Shown: positions 15,701 to 24,437, numbered from the stretch's first letter. The stretch: DNA of 64,000 nucleotides from Aquamicrobium sp. (GCF_023954335.1 NZ_JAMLIE010000002.1:124001-188000), one strand, 5' to 3'. The notes: generated from the letters alone by a model not told the origin. Made by a program: numbers and translations.

Positions 15701-16242
15701 GTCGGGTCCTGCCTGCGGGCCGCGCTCGCCATGATGCCGGTGAGCGTGGCGGCGGCCTTGCTGTCCATTTCGTTCAGGATGATGCCCGCCTGCCGGGCCT
15801 GGAGCTTCATCAGGATGCCGGCGGCGAGCTCGACATTGACCTCGGCGAGCCGCTCCGCCGCCGCGTCGGGGCGCATGCGCGAATAGATCTCGACGAGGTT
15901 GCCCTCGGCCTTGGCGAGGAAGTCGTTGCGGCGCGTCAGCCAGTCCTGGTACTCGGCGCGCTTCTCCTCCAGCGCGGCGATGCGCTTGTCGATGTCCTGC
16001 TGGAGCTTTTCGAGCTCCGCCTGCTGGAGCGCGTAGCGGCGGTCGCGCGCGGCGTCGGCGATGTTGGAGCAGAAGCGGCGGATGTCGTCGTCGACCTCGC
16101 CGATCTTCGCCGCGACCGTCTCGATGGCCTGCGTCGCGGCCGGCGTGCCGCCGAAGGCTAGAGCGCCGAAGACGATGCCGATGCCGGCGGCGAAGGCGGC
16201 GCGGCGGTTGGCGGAAACGGGACGAGGGGCCATCGCGGTCAT
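15697..16242 (-). CDS. motE: MotE, chaperone for the periplasmic motor protein MotC
   Basis: MotE in Sinorhizobium is a periplasmic chaperone that stabilises MotC. The 181-residue protein has an N-terminal export signal (AAFAAGIGIVFGALAFGG), a long coiled coil (about 55-115, LEKLQQDIDKRIAALEEKRAEY) and a C-terminal MgtE-N-like segment (SRMRPDAAAERLAEVN, AGIILNEMDSKAAATL). The motif pair is diagnostic of the MotE/FliG-middle-like family. The ATG at 16242 follows the flgI stop directly. A second ATG nine bases further in is also possible. Confidence 0.9.
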   Translation of the reverse strand: MTAMAPRPVSANRRAAFAAGIGIVFGALAFGGTPAATQAIETVAAKIGEVDDDIRRFCSNIADAARDRRYALQQAELEKLQQDIDKRIAALEEKRAEYQDWLTRRNDFLAKAEGNLVEIYSRMRPDAAAERLAEVNVELAAGILMKLQARQAGIILNEMDSKAAATLTGIMASAARRQDPT

Positions 16243-16243
16243 C

Positions 16244-17500
16244 CTATTGCAGCACGAGTTCGGCCTGGAGCGCGCCCGCCGACTTGATGCCCTGCAGGAT
16301 CGCGATGATGCCGTCGGGCTTGACGCCGAGACGGTTGAGGCCGGAGACCAGCGTCTCGAGGTCGGGTCCGTCGAGCATCGCCACCTTGCCGTCCGGCCGG
16401 TCGGCCTCGATGGCGGTGAACGGCTCGACCGCCGTTTCCCCGCGCGAGAACGGCTCGGGCTGGACCACCTTCGGCATCTCGGTGACGCGCACGGTCAGCG
16501 CGCCGTGGCTGATGGCAACGCGCGAGATGCGCACCTGCTGGCCGATGACGATGGTGCCCGTCCGCTCGTCGACGACGACGCGGGCCGGGGCGTCGGATTC
16601 GATGACGATGTTCTCGAGCTCGGCATAGAAGCGCGCGGCCGAAATGCCCTGCGGCCGCTGGATCGTCACGGTGCGGGCGTCCTGCTCCTGCGCGACGCGG
16701 CGGCCGAAGCGGTGGCTGGCGTAGTCATTGATGGCGTCGGCGATGCGCACGGCGGTCGAGAAGTCGGGGTTGCGCAGCTGCAGCGTCAGCGTCGTGTCGG
16801 CGGTGAAGGAGGCGGGCACCTGCCGCTCGACGATGCCGCCGTTGGGCACGCGCCCGCTCGTCGGCACGCCCTGCGTCAGGGTTTCGGCCTGTCCCTGCGC
16901 CGAGAAGCCGGCGACGATGACCGAGCCTTGCGCCACGGCGTAGATCTCGCCGTCGGGCGCGCGCAGCGGCGTCATCACCAGCGTGCCGCCGGCCAGCGAG
17001 GTGGCGTCGCCCATCGAGGAGACGTTGACGTCGATCCGCGCGCCGGACTGGACGAAGGGCGGCAGATTGGCGGTGACGATGACGGCGGCGACGTTCTTGG
17101 CGCGCGACTGGCCGCCGCGTGTCGACACGCCGAGATTCTCCAGCATCGCCCGCATCGACTGCTCGGTGAAGGGCGAGGAGCGCAGGCCGTCGCCCGTTCC
17201 CTGAAGGCCGATCACCAGGCCGTAGCCGACGAGCTGGTTGTCGCGGGCGCTCTGGAGCAGGGCGATGTCCTTGATGCGCGCGGTGGTGAAGCCGGAGCCG
17301 GAAAGCGGGTCGTTGCGCCAGACGCCGCCATAGGCCGCGCCGGCATACACCTCGCCCGCCGCCGTGCCGTCGCGCCCGTCGCCGGCGGCGATGGAGCCGC
17401 CCGTGCCCGCGCCGGCGTTCGTGCCGCGCGGCTCGTCGGCGACGGCGAGGCCGCCGACGCCGATGAGGACCGCGAATGCCAGGGCCAGACGCCGCATCAT
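16244..17500 (-). CDS. flgI: Flagellar P-ring protein FlgI
   Basis: FlgI forms the periplasmic P ring in peptidoglycan. From the ATG at 17500, which overlaps the flgA stop as ATGA, the 418-residue precursor has a signal peptide (MMRRLALAFAVLIGVGGLAVA). The FlgI core follows: ARIKDIALLQSARDNQLVGYGLVIGLQGTGD split over residues 45-80, then AKNVAAVIVTANLPPF and GARIDVNVSSMGDATSL. The C-terminus (LNRLGVKPDGIIAILQGIK) is the family hallmark. A longer frame to 17686 encodes only an Arg-rich shadow of flgA. Confidence 0.97.
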   Translation of the reverse strand: MMRRLALAFAVLIGVGGLAVADEPRGTNAGAGTGGSIAAGDGRDGTAAGEVYAGAAYGGVWRNDPLSGSGFTTARIKDIALLQSARDNQLVGYGLVIGLQGTGDGLRSSPFTEQSMRAMLENLGVSTRGGQSRAKNVAAVIVTANLPPFVQSGARIDVNVSSMGDATSLAGGTLVMTPLRAPDGEIYAVAQGSVIVAGFSAQGQAETLTQGVPTSGRVPNGGIVERQVPASFTADTTLTLQLRNPDFSTAVRIADAINDYASHRFGRRVAQEQDARTVTIQRPQGISAARFYAELENIVIESDAPARVVVDERTGTIVIGQQVRISRVAISHGALTVRVTEMPKVVQPEPFSRGETAVEPFTAIEADRPDGKVAMLDGPDLETLVSGLNRLGVKPDGIIAILQGIKSAGALQAELVLQ

Positions 17501-17967
17501 GACGCTGTGATCCTGACCGTGCCGTCGGCCATGACGACGCCGGAGAAGACGGAGCCGGAATCGACGTTGCGCAGGCGTACCATGTCGCCCGCCGCCCCGG
17601 CCTGGAGGGCGATCGCCGACAGGGCGATCTCGAGCCCGCCCTGCACGTAGAGCACCTGAACCGGCTTGCCGGGCTCGACGATCCACGCCTCGCGCACCGA
17701 GCCGGTCGGGATCATGCGCCCCGGCAGCAGGGTGCGGCGCGCCACCTTGCCGTCGAGCGCCCGCCAGTCGCGCTCGACGGCGGCGGGGTTGCGCAGCTGG
17801 CGGCGCAGCGGCACTTCCTGCAGCATGTCGGCCGAGACGGTCTCGCCCGGATAGATGGTGCGCACGGGCACCAGAACCATGTCCTGCGCGGCCGCCGGCA
17901 AGGCCATGGCCGCCGCGGCGGCGAGGATGAAGGCGGACAGGAATGCCCGAAGGCGGCGGCGGACCAT
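17497..17967 (-). CDS. flgA: P-ring assembly chaperone FlgA
   Basis: FlgA is the periplasmic chaperone that assists FlgI assembly. The 156-residue precursor has a signal peptide (FLSAFILAAAAAMALPAAA) and a SAF-type domain with VPVRTIYPGETVSADML. The C-terminal region includes VRLRNVDSGSVFSGVVMADG, the conserved FlgA end. It is short compared with enterobacterial FlgA, as usual in rhizobia. It lies five bases after flgG and overlaps its client gene flgI by four bases. Confidence 0.94.
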   Translation of the reverse strand: MVRRRLRAFLSAFILAAAAAMALPAAAQDMVLVPVRTIYPGETVSADMLQEVPLRRQLRNPAAVERDWRALDGKVARRTLLPGRMIPTGSVREAWIVEPGKPVQVLYVQGGLEIALSAIALQAGAAGDMVRLRNVDSGSVFSGVVMADGTVRITAS

Positions 17968-17972
17968 GGTTG

Positions 17973-18761
17973 CTACCTGATGCCCTGCGTGATGGTGGCC
18001 GCCATCTCGTCGGCGGCCTTGATGACCTTGGAGTTCATCTCGTAGGCGCGCTGCGCCGAGATCAGCTCGGTGATCTCCTTGACCGGGTCGACGTTGGAGG
18101 ATTCGAGATAATACTGCTCGGTGGTGGCGAAGCCCGGATCGCCGGGAATGCCGGCGATGGCCGGGCCGGACGCCGCGGTCTCCTGGAACAGGTTGTCGCC
18201 GAGCGGGGCGAGGCCGGCCTCGTTGGAGAAGTTGGACAAAGTGAGCTGGCCCAGCTCCTCCAGCTCGATCTGGTCGTCGTAGCGGGCGAAGAACTGGCCC
18301 GACTTGTTGACGATGACCTCGACCGCGTTGTCGGGGATGACGATGCCGCCGGCGACCAGATAGCCGTCGACGGTGACGAGCTGGCCTTCCGCATTGGTGT
18401 TGAAGGAGCCGGCGCGCGTGTAGAGCTCCTCGCCGTTGGCGCCCTCGATCTGGAACCAGCCCTGCCCGGTCAGCGCGATGTCGAGCTTGTTGCCGGTGTT
18501 GACGAGGTTGCCTTGCAGGTGGACGTTGCGGATGGCGCTCGTCTTGACGCCGAGGCCGACATGCGAGCCTTCCGGCACGATGGCCTGATTGGCGCGGTTG
18601 GGGACGCCCTGCACCCGCTCGGCCTGATAGAGCAGGTCCGAGAACTCGGCCCGCGCCCGCTTGAAGCCGGTGGTGTTGATGTTGGCGATGTTGTTGGCGA
18701 TGACCTCGAGATTGGTCTGCTGCGCGTTCATGCCGGTGGCTGCGATGGCGAGTGCTTTCAT
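17973..18761 (-). CDS. flgG: Flagellar distal rod protein FlgG
   Basis: FlgG builds the distal rod. The 262-residue protein begins MKALAIAATGMNAQQTNLE and has the rod motif ANNIANINTTGFKRARAEF. The middle carries GQGWFQIEGANG and the GSFNTNAEGQLV repeat. The C-terminus reads SNVDPVKEITELISAQRAYE then SKVIKAADEM, diagnostic of FlgG. Length matches the family. It sits between fliE (11 bases upstream) and flgA (5 bases downstream). Confidence 0.97.
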   Translation of the reverse strand: MKALAIAATGMNAQQTNLEVIANNIANINTTGFKRARAEFSDLLYQAERVQGVPNRANQAIVPEGSHVGLGVKTSAIRNVHLQGNLVNTGNKLDIALTGQGWFQIEGANGEELYTRAGSFNTNAEGQLVTVDGYLVAGGIVIPDNAVEVIVNKSGQFFARYDDQIELEELGQLTLSNFSNEAGLAPLGDNLFQETAASGPAIAGIPGDPGFATTEQYYLESSNVDPVKEITELISAQRAYEMNSKVIKAADEMAATITQGIR

Positions 18762-18772
18762 GGGATTTTTCC

Positions 18773-19099
18773 TCAGATCGCCATGCGGCTGACTTCGAGA
18801 TAGGCGGTGACGATCTTGTCGCGGATGGCGATCGCGGCCTGGAGCGTCTGCTCGGCGCTCATCACCGCGTCGACAACCTCGCGGGTCTCCGTCTCGCCCT
18901 GGAGCGCCTTGAGCGACAGGCCCTCGGCGTCGCGCAGGGTGGAGACCGCGTCCTGCGACACCGACGCCAGCGCGGCGGAGAACGAGGTCGCGGCCGCGAC
19001 GTTGGCCGGCTTCATCGCCGGACCGACCTGGGTGGCGAGGCCGTCGAGCATCGACGAGGGAGAGGTCACCCGGCCGAGGGCCGCAAGGCTGTCTATCAT
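18773..19099 (-). CDS. fliE: Basal-body adapter protein FliE
   Basis: FliE connects the MS ring to the rod. The 108-residue protein is helical, with the conserved end GETETREVVDAVMSAEQTLQ and IRDKIVTAYLEVSRM. The ATG at 19099 overlaps the flgC stop as TGATG. A GTG three bases earlier would also be possible. Its place between flgC and flgG is the usual one. Confidence 0.93.
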   Translation of the reverse strand: MIDSLAALGRVTSPSSMLDGLATQVGPAMKPANVAAATSFSAALASVSQDAVSTLRDAEGLSLKALQGETETREVVDAVMSAEQTLQAAIAIRDKIVTAYLEVSRMAI

Positions 19100-19515
19100 C
19101 ACTGGTTCCTCAGGAGGTCGATGGTCATGGAGATCAGCTCGCGGGCCTGCTTGATCGATTGCAGGTTGGCTTCGTAGCTGCGGTTGGCCTCGCGCATGTC
19201 GGCCATCTCGACCAGGACGTTGACGTTCGGCATCTTGACGTAGCCGAGCTCGTCGGCGGCCTCGTGGCCGGGCTGGAACTCGGTCGGGAAGGCGGTGCGG
19301 TCGGGCGAGATCGCCGAGACCTCGACCATCCGCGCGCCCGACAGGCGGTCGAGCTCGGCGGTGAAGGTGATGGTCTTGCGCTGGTAGGGGTCGGCGCCGG
19401 GGAAGTTGCCGGTCGACTGGGCGTTGGCGAGGTTTTCCGAGACCACGCGCAGGCGCTCCGACTGGGCGCCGAGGCCGGTCGCGGCCACCTTGAGAGAGGA
19501 AATCAGCGGGTCCAC
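19099..19515 (-). CDS. flgC: Flagellar proximal rod protein FlgC (GTG start)
   Basis: FlgC is a proximal rod subunit. The 138-residue protein begins, from a GTG at 19515, with DPLISSLKVAATGLGAQ and has the rod motif VVSENLANAQSTG. It ends with EMADMREANRSYEANLQSIK. The GTG start is preferred because it matches the family N-terminus and lies five bases after the flgB stop. A GGAG ribosome site precedes it by nine bases, inside the end of flgB. Longer frames upstream are shadows of flgB. Confidence 0.95.
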   Translation of the reverse strand: MDPLISSLKVAATGLGAQSERLRVVSENLANAQSTGNFPGADPYQRKTITFTAELDRLSGARMVEVSAISPDRTAFPTEFQPGHEAADELGYVKMPNVNVLVEMADMREANRSYEANLQSIKQARELISMTIDLLRNQ

Positions 19516-19520
19516 GCGGG

Positions 19521-19901
19521 TCAGCTCCGGGTCGTCATCATCAGCATGCGGTGGAAGGCCTTGACGATGGCGGTGTTCATTTCCATCGAGCGGCGGACCT
19601 CGCCGGACTTCATCAGTTCCTGCTCCAGCACCACCGTGTTGCCGGAGGGCATCAGCGGCCGGCTCTCGTCGGTCTGGCGCACGGCAAAGGCGTCCGCCGT
19701 CGCGCCGACGGCGATGTGCTTCGGATGCGTCGCGCGCATGGCGACGCGCGTCTGGTCGAGGACGGCCTCGAACGGCTCGACGTCCACCGTGCCGTAGCCG
19801 GGCGTGTTGGCGTTGGCGATGTTGCTGGAAACGGCGGTCTGGCGCACAGACAGCCATCGTGCCTGCTGTGATGCCAGTGCGAACAGGTTGACGGGTTGCA
19901 T
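19521..19901 (-). CDS. flgB: Flagellar proximal rod protein FlgB
   Basis: FlgB is the first proximal rod subunit. The 126-residue protein begins MQPVNLFALASQQARWL and has the rod motif SSNIANANTPGY. It ends KAFHRMLMMTTRS, as in rhizobial FlgB. The ATG at 19901 gives the right length. It is the first gene after a 74-base gap and heads the run flgB to fliP. A CGCAAG-type promoter element lies 26 bases upstream. Confidence 0.95.
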   Translation of the reverse strand: MQPVNLFALASQQARWLSVRQTAVSSNIANANTPGYGTVDVEPFEAVLDQTRVAMRATHPKHIAVGATADAFAVRQTDESRPLMPSGNTVVLEQELMKSGEVRRSMEMNTAIVKAFHRMLMMTTRS

Positions 19902-19926
19902 CGCTACTCCTCGAGGGTAACGATAC

Positions 19927-19957
19927 TTTAAGAATCCGGCCTTGCGCGGACCTTGCG
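19927..19957 (-). promoter_or_regulatory. Candidate flagellar promoter element upstream of flgB
   Basis: On the minus strand CGCGCAAG occurs twice (plus-strand CTTGCGCG at 19941 and 19952), and the second is followed after eight bases by CTTAAA. This is a weaker member of the CGCAAG element group found before flgE, the DUF1217 gene, motA and fliF. Confidence 0.35.
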
Positions 19958-19975
19958 CGCGGCCGGGAACCTTGC

Positions 19976-21148
19976 TCAGTTGGCGTCGATCTCGACGACC
20001 TTGTCCTGCGAGGTGAGCAGGACCCAGCGCCCGTTGCGCTGCTCGATGGAGACGACGCGGCTGGAATCGGGAAGGCGCGAGCCGCGCTGGACGACCCACA
20101 GGCCGTCGCCGTCCTCGATCATGGCGCGGCCGTTGGCGACATGGACCAGCCGGAAGCCGACCAGGTCGGCCGGGAAGGGCTGCTCGGAGGCCGGCACGGC
20201 GCGCCCCGGGCCCTGATCGGTGGGCAGGGTGGCGGTGGGGAAGAAGTCGAGCTCCATCTTCGGCACCTCGGCGTTGGCGAAGGGCTTGCCCACGGGCTGC
20301 GGCTGGTAGGCGAAGCCCGAGGCGGGACGCCCCGAGCCGCGGCCGCTGAAGACGAATTCGCGGACGCCGAACTTCTCCTGATTGAAGAAGATGTACCAGG
20401 GAAAGACGGCGCAGATGGCGGCGAGCGTGACGCCGAGGGCCGCGACGGTGACGTCGCCGCGATCCATCTTCTTTTTCTTCGCCTTGACGGCGGGAGCGGG
20501 CGCGGCGGCAGGCGCGGGCGGGACCGCGTCCGGCTTGTTCTCCTGCGGCTCGCCGAACAGGCGGCGCAGCATCGCCTCGTCGTCGGGCTCCGGGGCCGGG
20601 CGCGGGGCGGGCTGCCGCGGCTGCGGGGCTTTGATGGTTTTCGCGGCGCGGACAGGCGTTTCGATCTCGACGGCCGGCGTGGCGGTTGGGGCTTCGACCG
20701 GCGTTTCCGCCTTGCGCGGCAGGGCCGGGCGCACGGTGTCCCGCCGCGATTGCGGGGCGTCCTTCGCCTTGTCGCCGCGGGCGGGCGGCTCGGACCCGGC
20801 CGCCGCGACCGGGGCTTTCGGCTTGCGCGGCTTGTGCGGCTTGCCGACGATCTTCGTCCCGGCATAGCGTTCGGAATCGCTTTCGGCGGCGGGATCGCGC
20901 CGCAGCCCGAGCCGCGCCAGCAGGCCGGCGCGCCGGCCTGCGGGGGCGACTGCCTCGCGCGCGGCCTTTTCGCGCCGGGAGCCGAGGCCGAAATAACGCT
21001 CGCGGATCTCCGGGGCCTTGGCCGGGGCGGGCTGGCGGTTGCGGTAGGCGGTCTCCGTCAGGTAGATGGCGTCGTCGGTCGCCGGGCGCGCTCTGCCGCC
21101 CGCGAAGATGCCTTCCGCCAGATTGCGCAGCCTATTCCACGGGTTCAT
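19976..21148 (-). CDS. Uncharacterised membrane protein conserved between fliI and flgB in rhizobial clusters
   Basis: The function is not known. The 390-residue product has a short ordered N-terminus (MNPWNRLRNLAEGIFAGG) and a long basic Pro/Ala/Lys-rich, probably disordered cytoplasmic region (about 60-230). One membrane helix follows (about 233-255, VAALGVTLAAICAVFPWYIF). A periplasmic part ends in a small beta-rich domain (about 325-390, GDGLWVVQRGSRLPDSSRV, GRWVLLTSQDKVVEI). That end domain faintly resembles PilP/GspC-like domains. Its start lies 17 bases inside fliI. A gene in this position is recalled in Sinorhizobium and Mesorhizobium. A role in basal-body assembly is inference from synteny. 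Confidence 0.8.
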   Translation of the reverse strand: MNPWNRLRNLAEGIFAGGRARPATDDAIYLTETAYRNRQPAPAKAPEIRERYFGLGSRREKAAREAVAPAGRRAGLLARLGLRRDPAAESDSERYAGTKIVGKPHKPRKPKAPVAAAGSEPPARGDKAKDAPQSRRDTVRPALPRKAETPVEAPTATPAVEIETPVRAAKTIKAPQPRQPAPRPAPEPDDEAMLRRLFGEPQENKPDAVPPAPAAAPAPAVKAKKKKMDRGDVTVAALGVTLAAICAVFPWYIFFNQEKFGVREFVFSGRGSGRPASGFAYQPQPVGKPFANAEVPKMELDFFPTATLPTDQGPGRAVPASEQPFPADLVGFRLVHVANGRAMIEDGDGLWVVQRGSRLPDSSRVVSIEQRNGRWVLLTSQDKVVEIDAN

Positions 21149-22493
21149 CCGCCACCATCTCCTTGCTTCTCAGGTGACGCGCCAGATCGGCGAACGGGTC
21201 GGCCGAGACCGGGTCCTGCGGCGTCTGGGTCAGCGCCTCGTAGATGGACGGGACCTGCCGCACGGCAAGGTCGAGCTCGGGGTCGGCGCCCGGCTGGTAG
21301 GCGCCGAGAAGGCGGATGTCGCGCGTGTCCTCGAAGCGGGCGATCATCGAGCGCAGCCGCGTGACGAGGACGCGCTGCTCCTTCGACCACGCCTTCGGCG
21401 CGAGGCGCGAGATCGAGGCCAGCGGGTCGACGGGCGGGTAGCGGCCCTGCTCGGCGATGGCGCGCGCCAGCACGACATGGCCGTCGAGGATGCCGCGGAT
21501 CGAGTCGGCGACCGGGTCGTTGTGGTCGTCGCCGTCGACGAGGACCGAGAGGATCGCGGTGATCGAGCCGGTCCCGTCGATGCCCGGGCCGGCGCGCTCC
21601 AGCAGCTTCGGCAGATCGGTGAACACCGAAGCCGGATAGCCGCGCGCGACCGGCGGCTCGCCGATGCCGATGGCGACCTCACGCAGCGCGTGGGCGAAGC
21701 GGGTGATCGAATCGAGGACGAGGAGGACGCGATGGCCCTCGTCGCGGAAATGCTCGGCGACGCGCATGGCCATGTCGGGCGCGCGCCGGCGCATCATCGC
21801 GCTCTCGTCGCTGGTGGCGACGACGGCGATCGTCTTGGCGAGGCACTCGGCGCCGATCGTGTCCTCGAGGAATTCGCGCACCTCGCGGCCGCGCTCGCCG
21901 ACGAGCGCGACGACCACGGTGTCGAACGCCTCGGCGCCGGCGAGCATGGCGAGCAGCGTCGACTTGCCGACGCCGGAGCCGGCGAAGACGCCGAGCCGCT
22001 GGCCGAAGCAGATGGGGGTGAAGATGTCGATGACGCGCACGCCGGTCATGAAGCCGGTGGCGACGCGCTGGCGGGCCATGGCCGAGGGCGCGGCGGCCGG
22101 CGCGATATCCTTGCCGACGACCAGCAGGCCCTTGCCGTCGACCGGACGGCCGAGCGCGTCGACGACGCGGCCGCGCCACGAGGCATGCGGCGCCGCGCCG
22201 CCGCCGGTGCGGATGAACACGCCGTCGCCGATGCCGGCGTCGGGGTTGCGGTCGTAAGGGGCGATGAGCGTCTCGTCGGGGCCGATGCGCACGACCTCGC
22301 CGGTGCGCGGGCCAGAGGCCGAGCGGTGCTCGACGATGTCGCCGAGCCGGGCGTTCATGGAGATGCCGCGCACGCGGTAGTGGCTGGGGGAGATCTCGTC
22401 GATGCGCCCGCCGCTGCGCAGCAGCGTGCGGTCGTTGCCGAAGCGCGACAGGACGCGCTCCAGCGCGTTGAGCGATGAGTTGCCCCCTTGCAT
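21132..22493 (-). CDS. fliI: Flagellar export ATPase FliI
   Basis: FliI is the F1-beta-like ATPase that powers type III flagellar export. The 453-residue protein has the Walker A motif GSGVGKST (172-179), the FliI/T3SS segment GERGREVREFLED just after, and Walker B in VLLVLDSITRFAHALRE. The C-terminal domain is normal. It lies four bases after flgF. Its stator FliH-like partner is encoded about 13 kb away. Confidence 0.97.
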   Translation of the reverse strand: MQGGNSSLNALERVLSRFGNDRTLLRSGGRIDEISPSHYRVRGISMNARLGDIVEHRSASGPRTGEVVRIGPDETLIAPYDRNPDAGIGDGVFIRTGGGAAPHASWRGRVVDALGRPVDGKGLLVVGKDIAPAAAPSAMARQRVATGFMTGVRVIDIFTPICFGQRLGVFAGSGVGKSTLLAMLAGAEAFDTVVVALVGERGREVREFLEDTIGAECLAKTIAVVATSDESAMMRRRAPDMAMRVAEHFRDEGHRVLLVLDSITRFAHALREVAIGIGEPPVARGYPASVFTDLPKLLERAGPGIDGTGSITAILSVLVDGDDHNDPVADSIRGILDGHVVLARAIAEQGRYPPVDPLASISRLAPKAWSKEQRVLVTRLRSMIARFEDTRDIRLLGAYQPGADPELDLAVRQVPSIYEALTQTPQDPVSADPFADLARHLRSKEMVADEPVE

Positions 22494-22497
22494 CGGC

Positions 22498-23220
22498 CTA
22501 TCTCGGTCCGAGCGTCGAGATCGCCTGGTCGAGCGCCTGCTCGCTGTCGCGGATCAGCGCCGAGACGTGCTCGAAGGCGCGCTGCACCTGGATGAGGCGT
22601 GTGATCTCAAGGACCGGGTTGACGTTGGAATCCTCGACGAACCCCTGCGTGACGCCGGCATCGATGCGGTCGAGCACCGGCTCCGGCATGCCGAAGGGGA
22701 CGACGCCGGAATTGCCGTAGCGGGTGAAGTCGAGGCCCGGCTGGAACTGGAACAGCCCGATGGCGGCCATCAGTCGGCCGTCCTGGCGCAGGGTGCCGTC
22801 CGCGCCGGCCTCGGGCGGCCCGCCCTGGGCGTCGAGCTGGATCGGCGCGCTGCCGGCGTCGAGCACCGGATAGCCCTCCAGCGTCACGAGATCGCCGGTC
22901 TCCAGCATGGTGAAGCGGCCGTCGCGCGTCATCACCGGGCCTTGCGGGCTTTCGAAGGCGAACCAGGCGTCGCCCTTGATGGCGAAGTCGAACGGGCTGC
23001 CGGTTTCCCGCATCGAGCCGGTCTGGGCCGACAGATAGGTGTTGCCCGCCGAGGCGAAGGCGACGGACTTGTCGCCCAGCCCGCTGACCACGTCCTCGAA
23101 CTTCACCCCCGTCGCGCGAAAGCCGACCGTGCCGGCATTGGCGACGTTGTCGGCGATGGTGGTCAGGCGCTTGGCGAGCGCCATCTGCGAGGAAAGCGCG
23201 ACATAGATTCCGGATTGCAC
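22498..23220 (-). CDS. flgF: Flagellar proximal rod protein FlgF
   Basis: FlgF is a proximal rod subunit. The 240-residue protein begins MQSGIYVALSSQMALAKRL and has the rod motif TIADNVANAGTVGFR. It contains the AIKGDAWFAFESPQG and GRFTMLETGDLVTLEG strands and ends SNVNPVLEITRLIQVQRAFE. The N-terminus and shorter length distinguish it from FlgG. It lies ten bases after the DUF1217 gene and four before fliI. Confidence 0.94.
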   Translation of the reverse strand: MQSGIYVALSSQMALAKRLTTIADNVANAGTVGFRATGVKFEDVVSGLGDKSVAFASAGNTYLSAQTGSMRETGSPFDFAIKGDAWFAFESPQGPVMTRDGRFTMLETGDLVTLEGYPVLDAGSAPIQLDAQGGPPEAGADGTLRQDGRLMAAIGLFQFQPGLDFTRYGNSGVVPFGMPEPVLDRIDAGVTQGFVEDSNVNPVLEITRLIQVQRAFEHVSALIRDSEQALDQAISTLGPR

Positions 23221-23230
23221 GAGGCGGTTC

Positions 23231-24352
23231 CTATTTCTTCAGGGTTGCGATGGCCATCAGCGTGTCGCTGGATATGCCGTAGGAGACGGCGCCCGAAAGC
23301 AGGGTGAGGGCGGGCGAGGACGTCACGGCCGTGTTGTTGGTCACGTCCCACATGGCCGAGAAGCGGGAGAGGAACTTCTCCAGCTTCTTCGGGTCGGTGA
23401 AATCCTCGATGTCGAGGCGCTTCTCCATCGCCGCCACCTGACGGTCGATGTCGGCCTGCGCGAAGGACTCGGGAAAGCCGAGCGCCGTGCGCATGACCTG
23501 CGCCAGCGCCGGATCGCCGAGGATCTGGTAGAAGGAGGTGATATCGGGCGCCTTGCGCTGGAAATTGAGCGCGAGCCGCACGCCCTCGTTCTCGACGCCG
23601 GCATTCTCCTCCAGCGTCTGGCGCATGTAGCCGGCGACGGTGACGTCGCGCGGCGCGACATGGGTCGTGGTCTTCTCGCCGAGCGTGACGAAGTCGAACG
23701 CCGCGGCGAACTTCGCGACGTTCTCGTTCTCGTGCTTGTTGGCGGGGCTTTCGGGATCGGACACGCCGCCTTCAAGGATTTTCATCAGGTCCGCGCGGGT
23801 CCATTCCAGATCCTCGATCCGGTAGGCGCGCAGGGCATAGTCGAGCAGGCGCGGGTCGTCGAGGAGATCGTCGATCGACTCGACCTTGACGATGTTCTCG
23901 CTGAAATAGGCGTTCTCCGCCTTGGCGGCCTCGCTCAGCTCGAGCACGCCGTTGACGGTGGCGCGGGCGATGTAGCTGCTCATCGTGCCGTCGCGCGCGG
24001 CGTTGTAGGAGGTGGTCTGCGCGCCGCGCGTGGTGAAGTCGAACACCTTGGCGAACTCGGCGTAGCGCTTGTCGGTCAGCTTGTTGGCGAAGCTCTCGGG
24101 GTCGGTCACGCCTTCCTTGAGGACCTTCTTCATGAAGCCCTTGGCGTAGGCCATCTCGGAGAGGCCGAACGCCTTCATCGCGTAGTTGAACAGGCGGGTG
24201 TTGTCGAGGAACTCCTCGACCGACGTCACCTTGCCGATATTGGCCTCGAAATAGGCCGTCTCGCGCTTGACGGCAGCCTGATTGCCGACGCGGTCCAGCG
24301 ACTTGTCGATGTCGCGGGCGATAAGCCGATAACTCATGCTGGTACTGAGCAC
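23231..24352 (-). CDS. DUF1217 flagellar-cluster protein (GTG start)
   Basis: DUF1217 proteins occur in alphaproteobacterial flagellar clusters and have no firmly assigned function. The 373-residue product contains two clear internal repeats: AYFEANIGKVTSVEEFL to FAKVFDF, and AYFSENIVKVESIDDLL to FAAAFDF. A partial third repeat lies near the C-terminus, and the protein looks all-helical. The start is a GTG at 24352. It gives the family-like LSTSMSYRLIARD N-terminus and has a GGAGG ribosome site five bases upstream; the nearby ATGs are badly spaced. It heads the operon with flgF and fliI and diverges from motA. Confidence 0.88.
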   Translation of the reverse strand: MLSTSMSYRLIARDIDKSLDRVGNQAAVKRETAYFEANIGKVTSVEEFLDNTRLFNYAMKAFGLSEMAYAKGFMKKVLKEGVTDPESFANKLTDKRYAEFAKVFDFTTRGAQTTSYNAARDGTMSSYIARATVNGVLELSEAAKAENAYFSENIVKVESIDDLLDDPRLLDYALRAYRIEDLEWTRADLMKILEGGVSDPESPANKHENENVAKFAAAFDFVTLGEKTTTHVAPRDVTVAGYMRQTLEENAGVENEGVRLALNFQRKAPDITSFYQILGDPALAQVMRTALGFPESFAQADIDRQVAAMEKRLDIEDFTDPKKLEKFLSRFSAMWDVTNNTAVTSSPALTLLSGAVSYGISSDTLMAIATLKK

Positions 24353-24386
24353 ATGCGCCTCCATTGCGCAGGACGGACCGCGCAAG

Positions 24387-24414
24387 ACTATGAGCAAATG
24401 CTTGCGTGAAGCTG
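24387..24414 (-). promoter_or_regulatory. Candidate flagellar promoter element upstream of the DUF1217-flgF-fliI operon
   Basis: In the gene direction: CAGCTTCACGCAAG, eight bases, CATAGT, ending 35 bases before the GTG. It matches the flgE upstream element at 13 of 14 bases, with the same spacing and the same five bases CATAG. Confidence 0.5.
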
Positions 24415-24437
24415 AACGCCCTTGACGCCGCCCGTTC

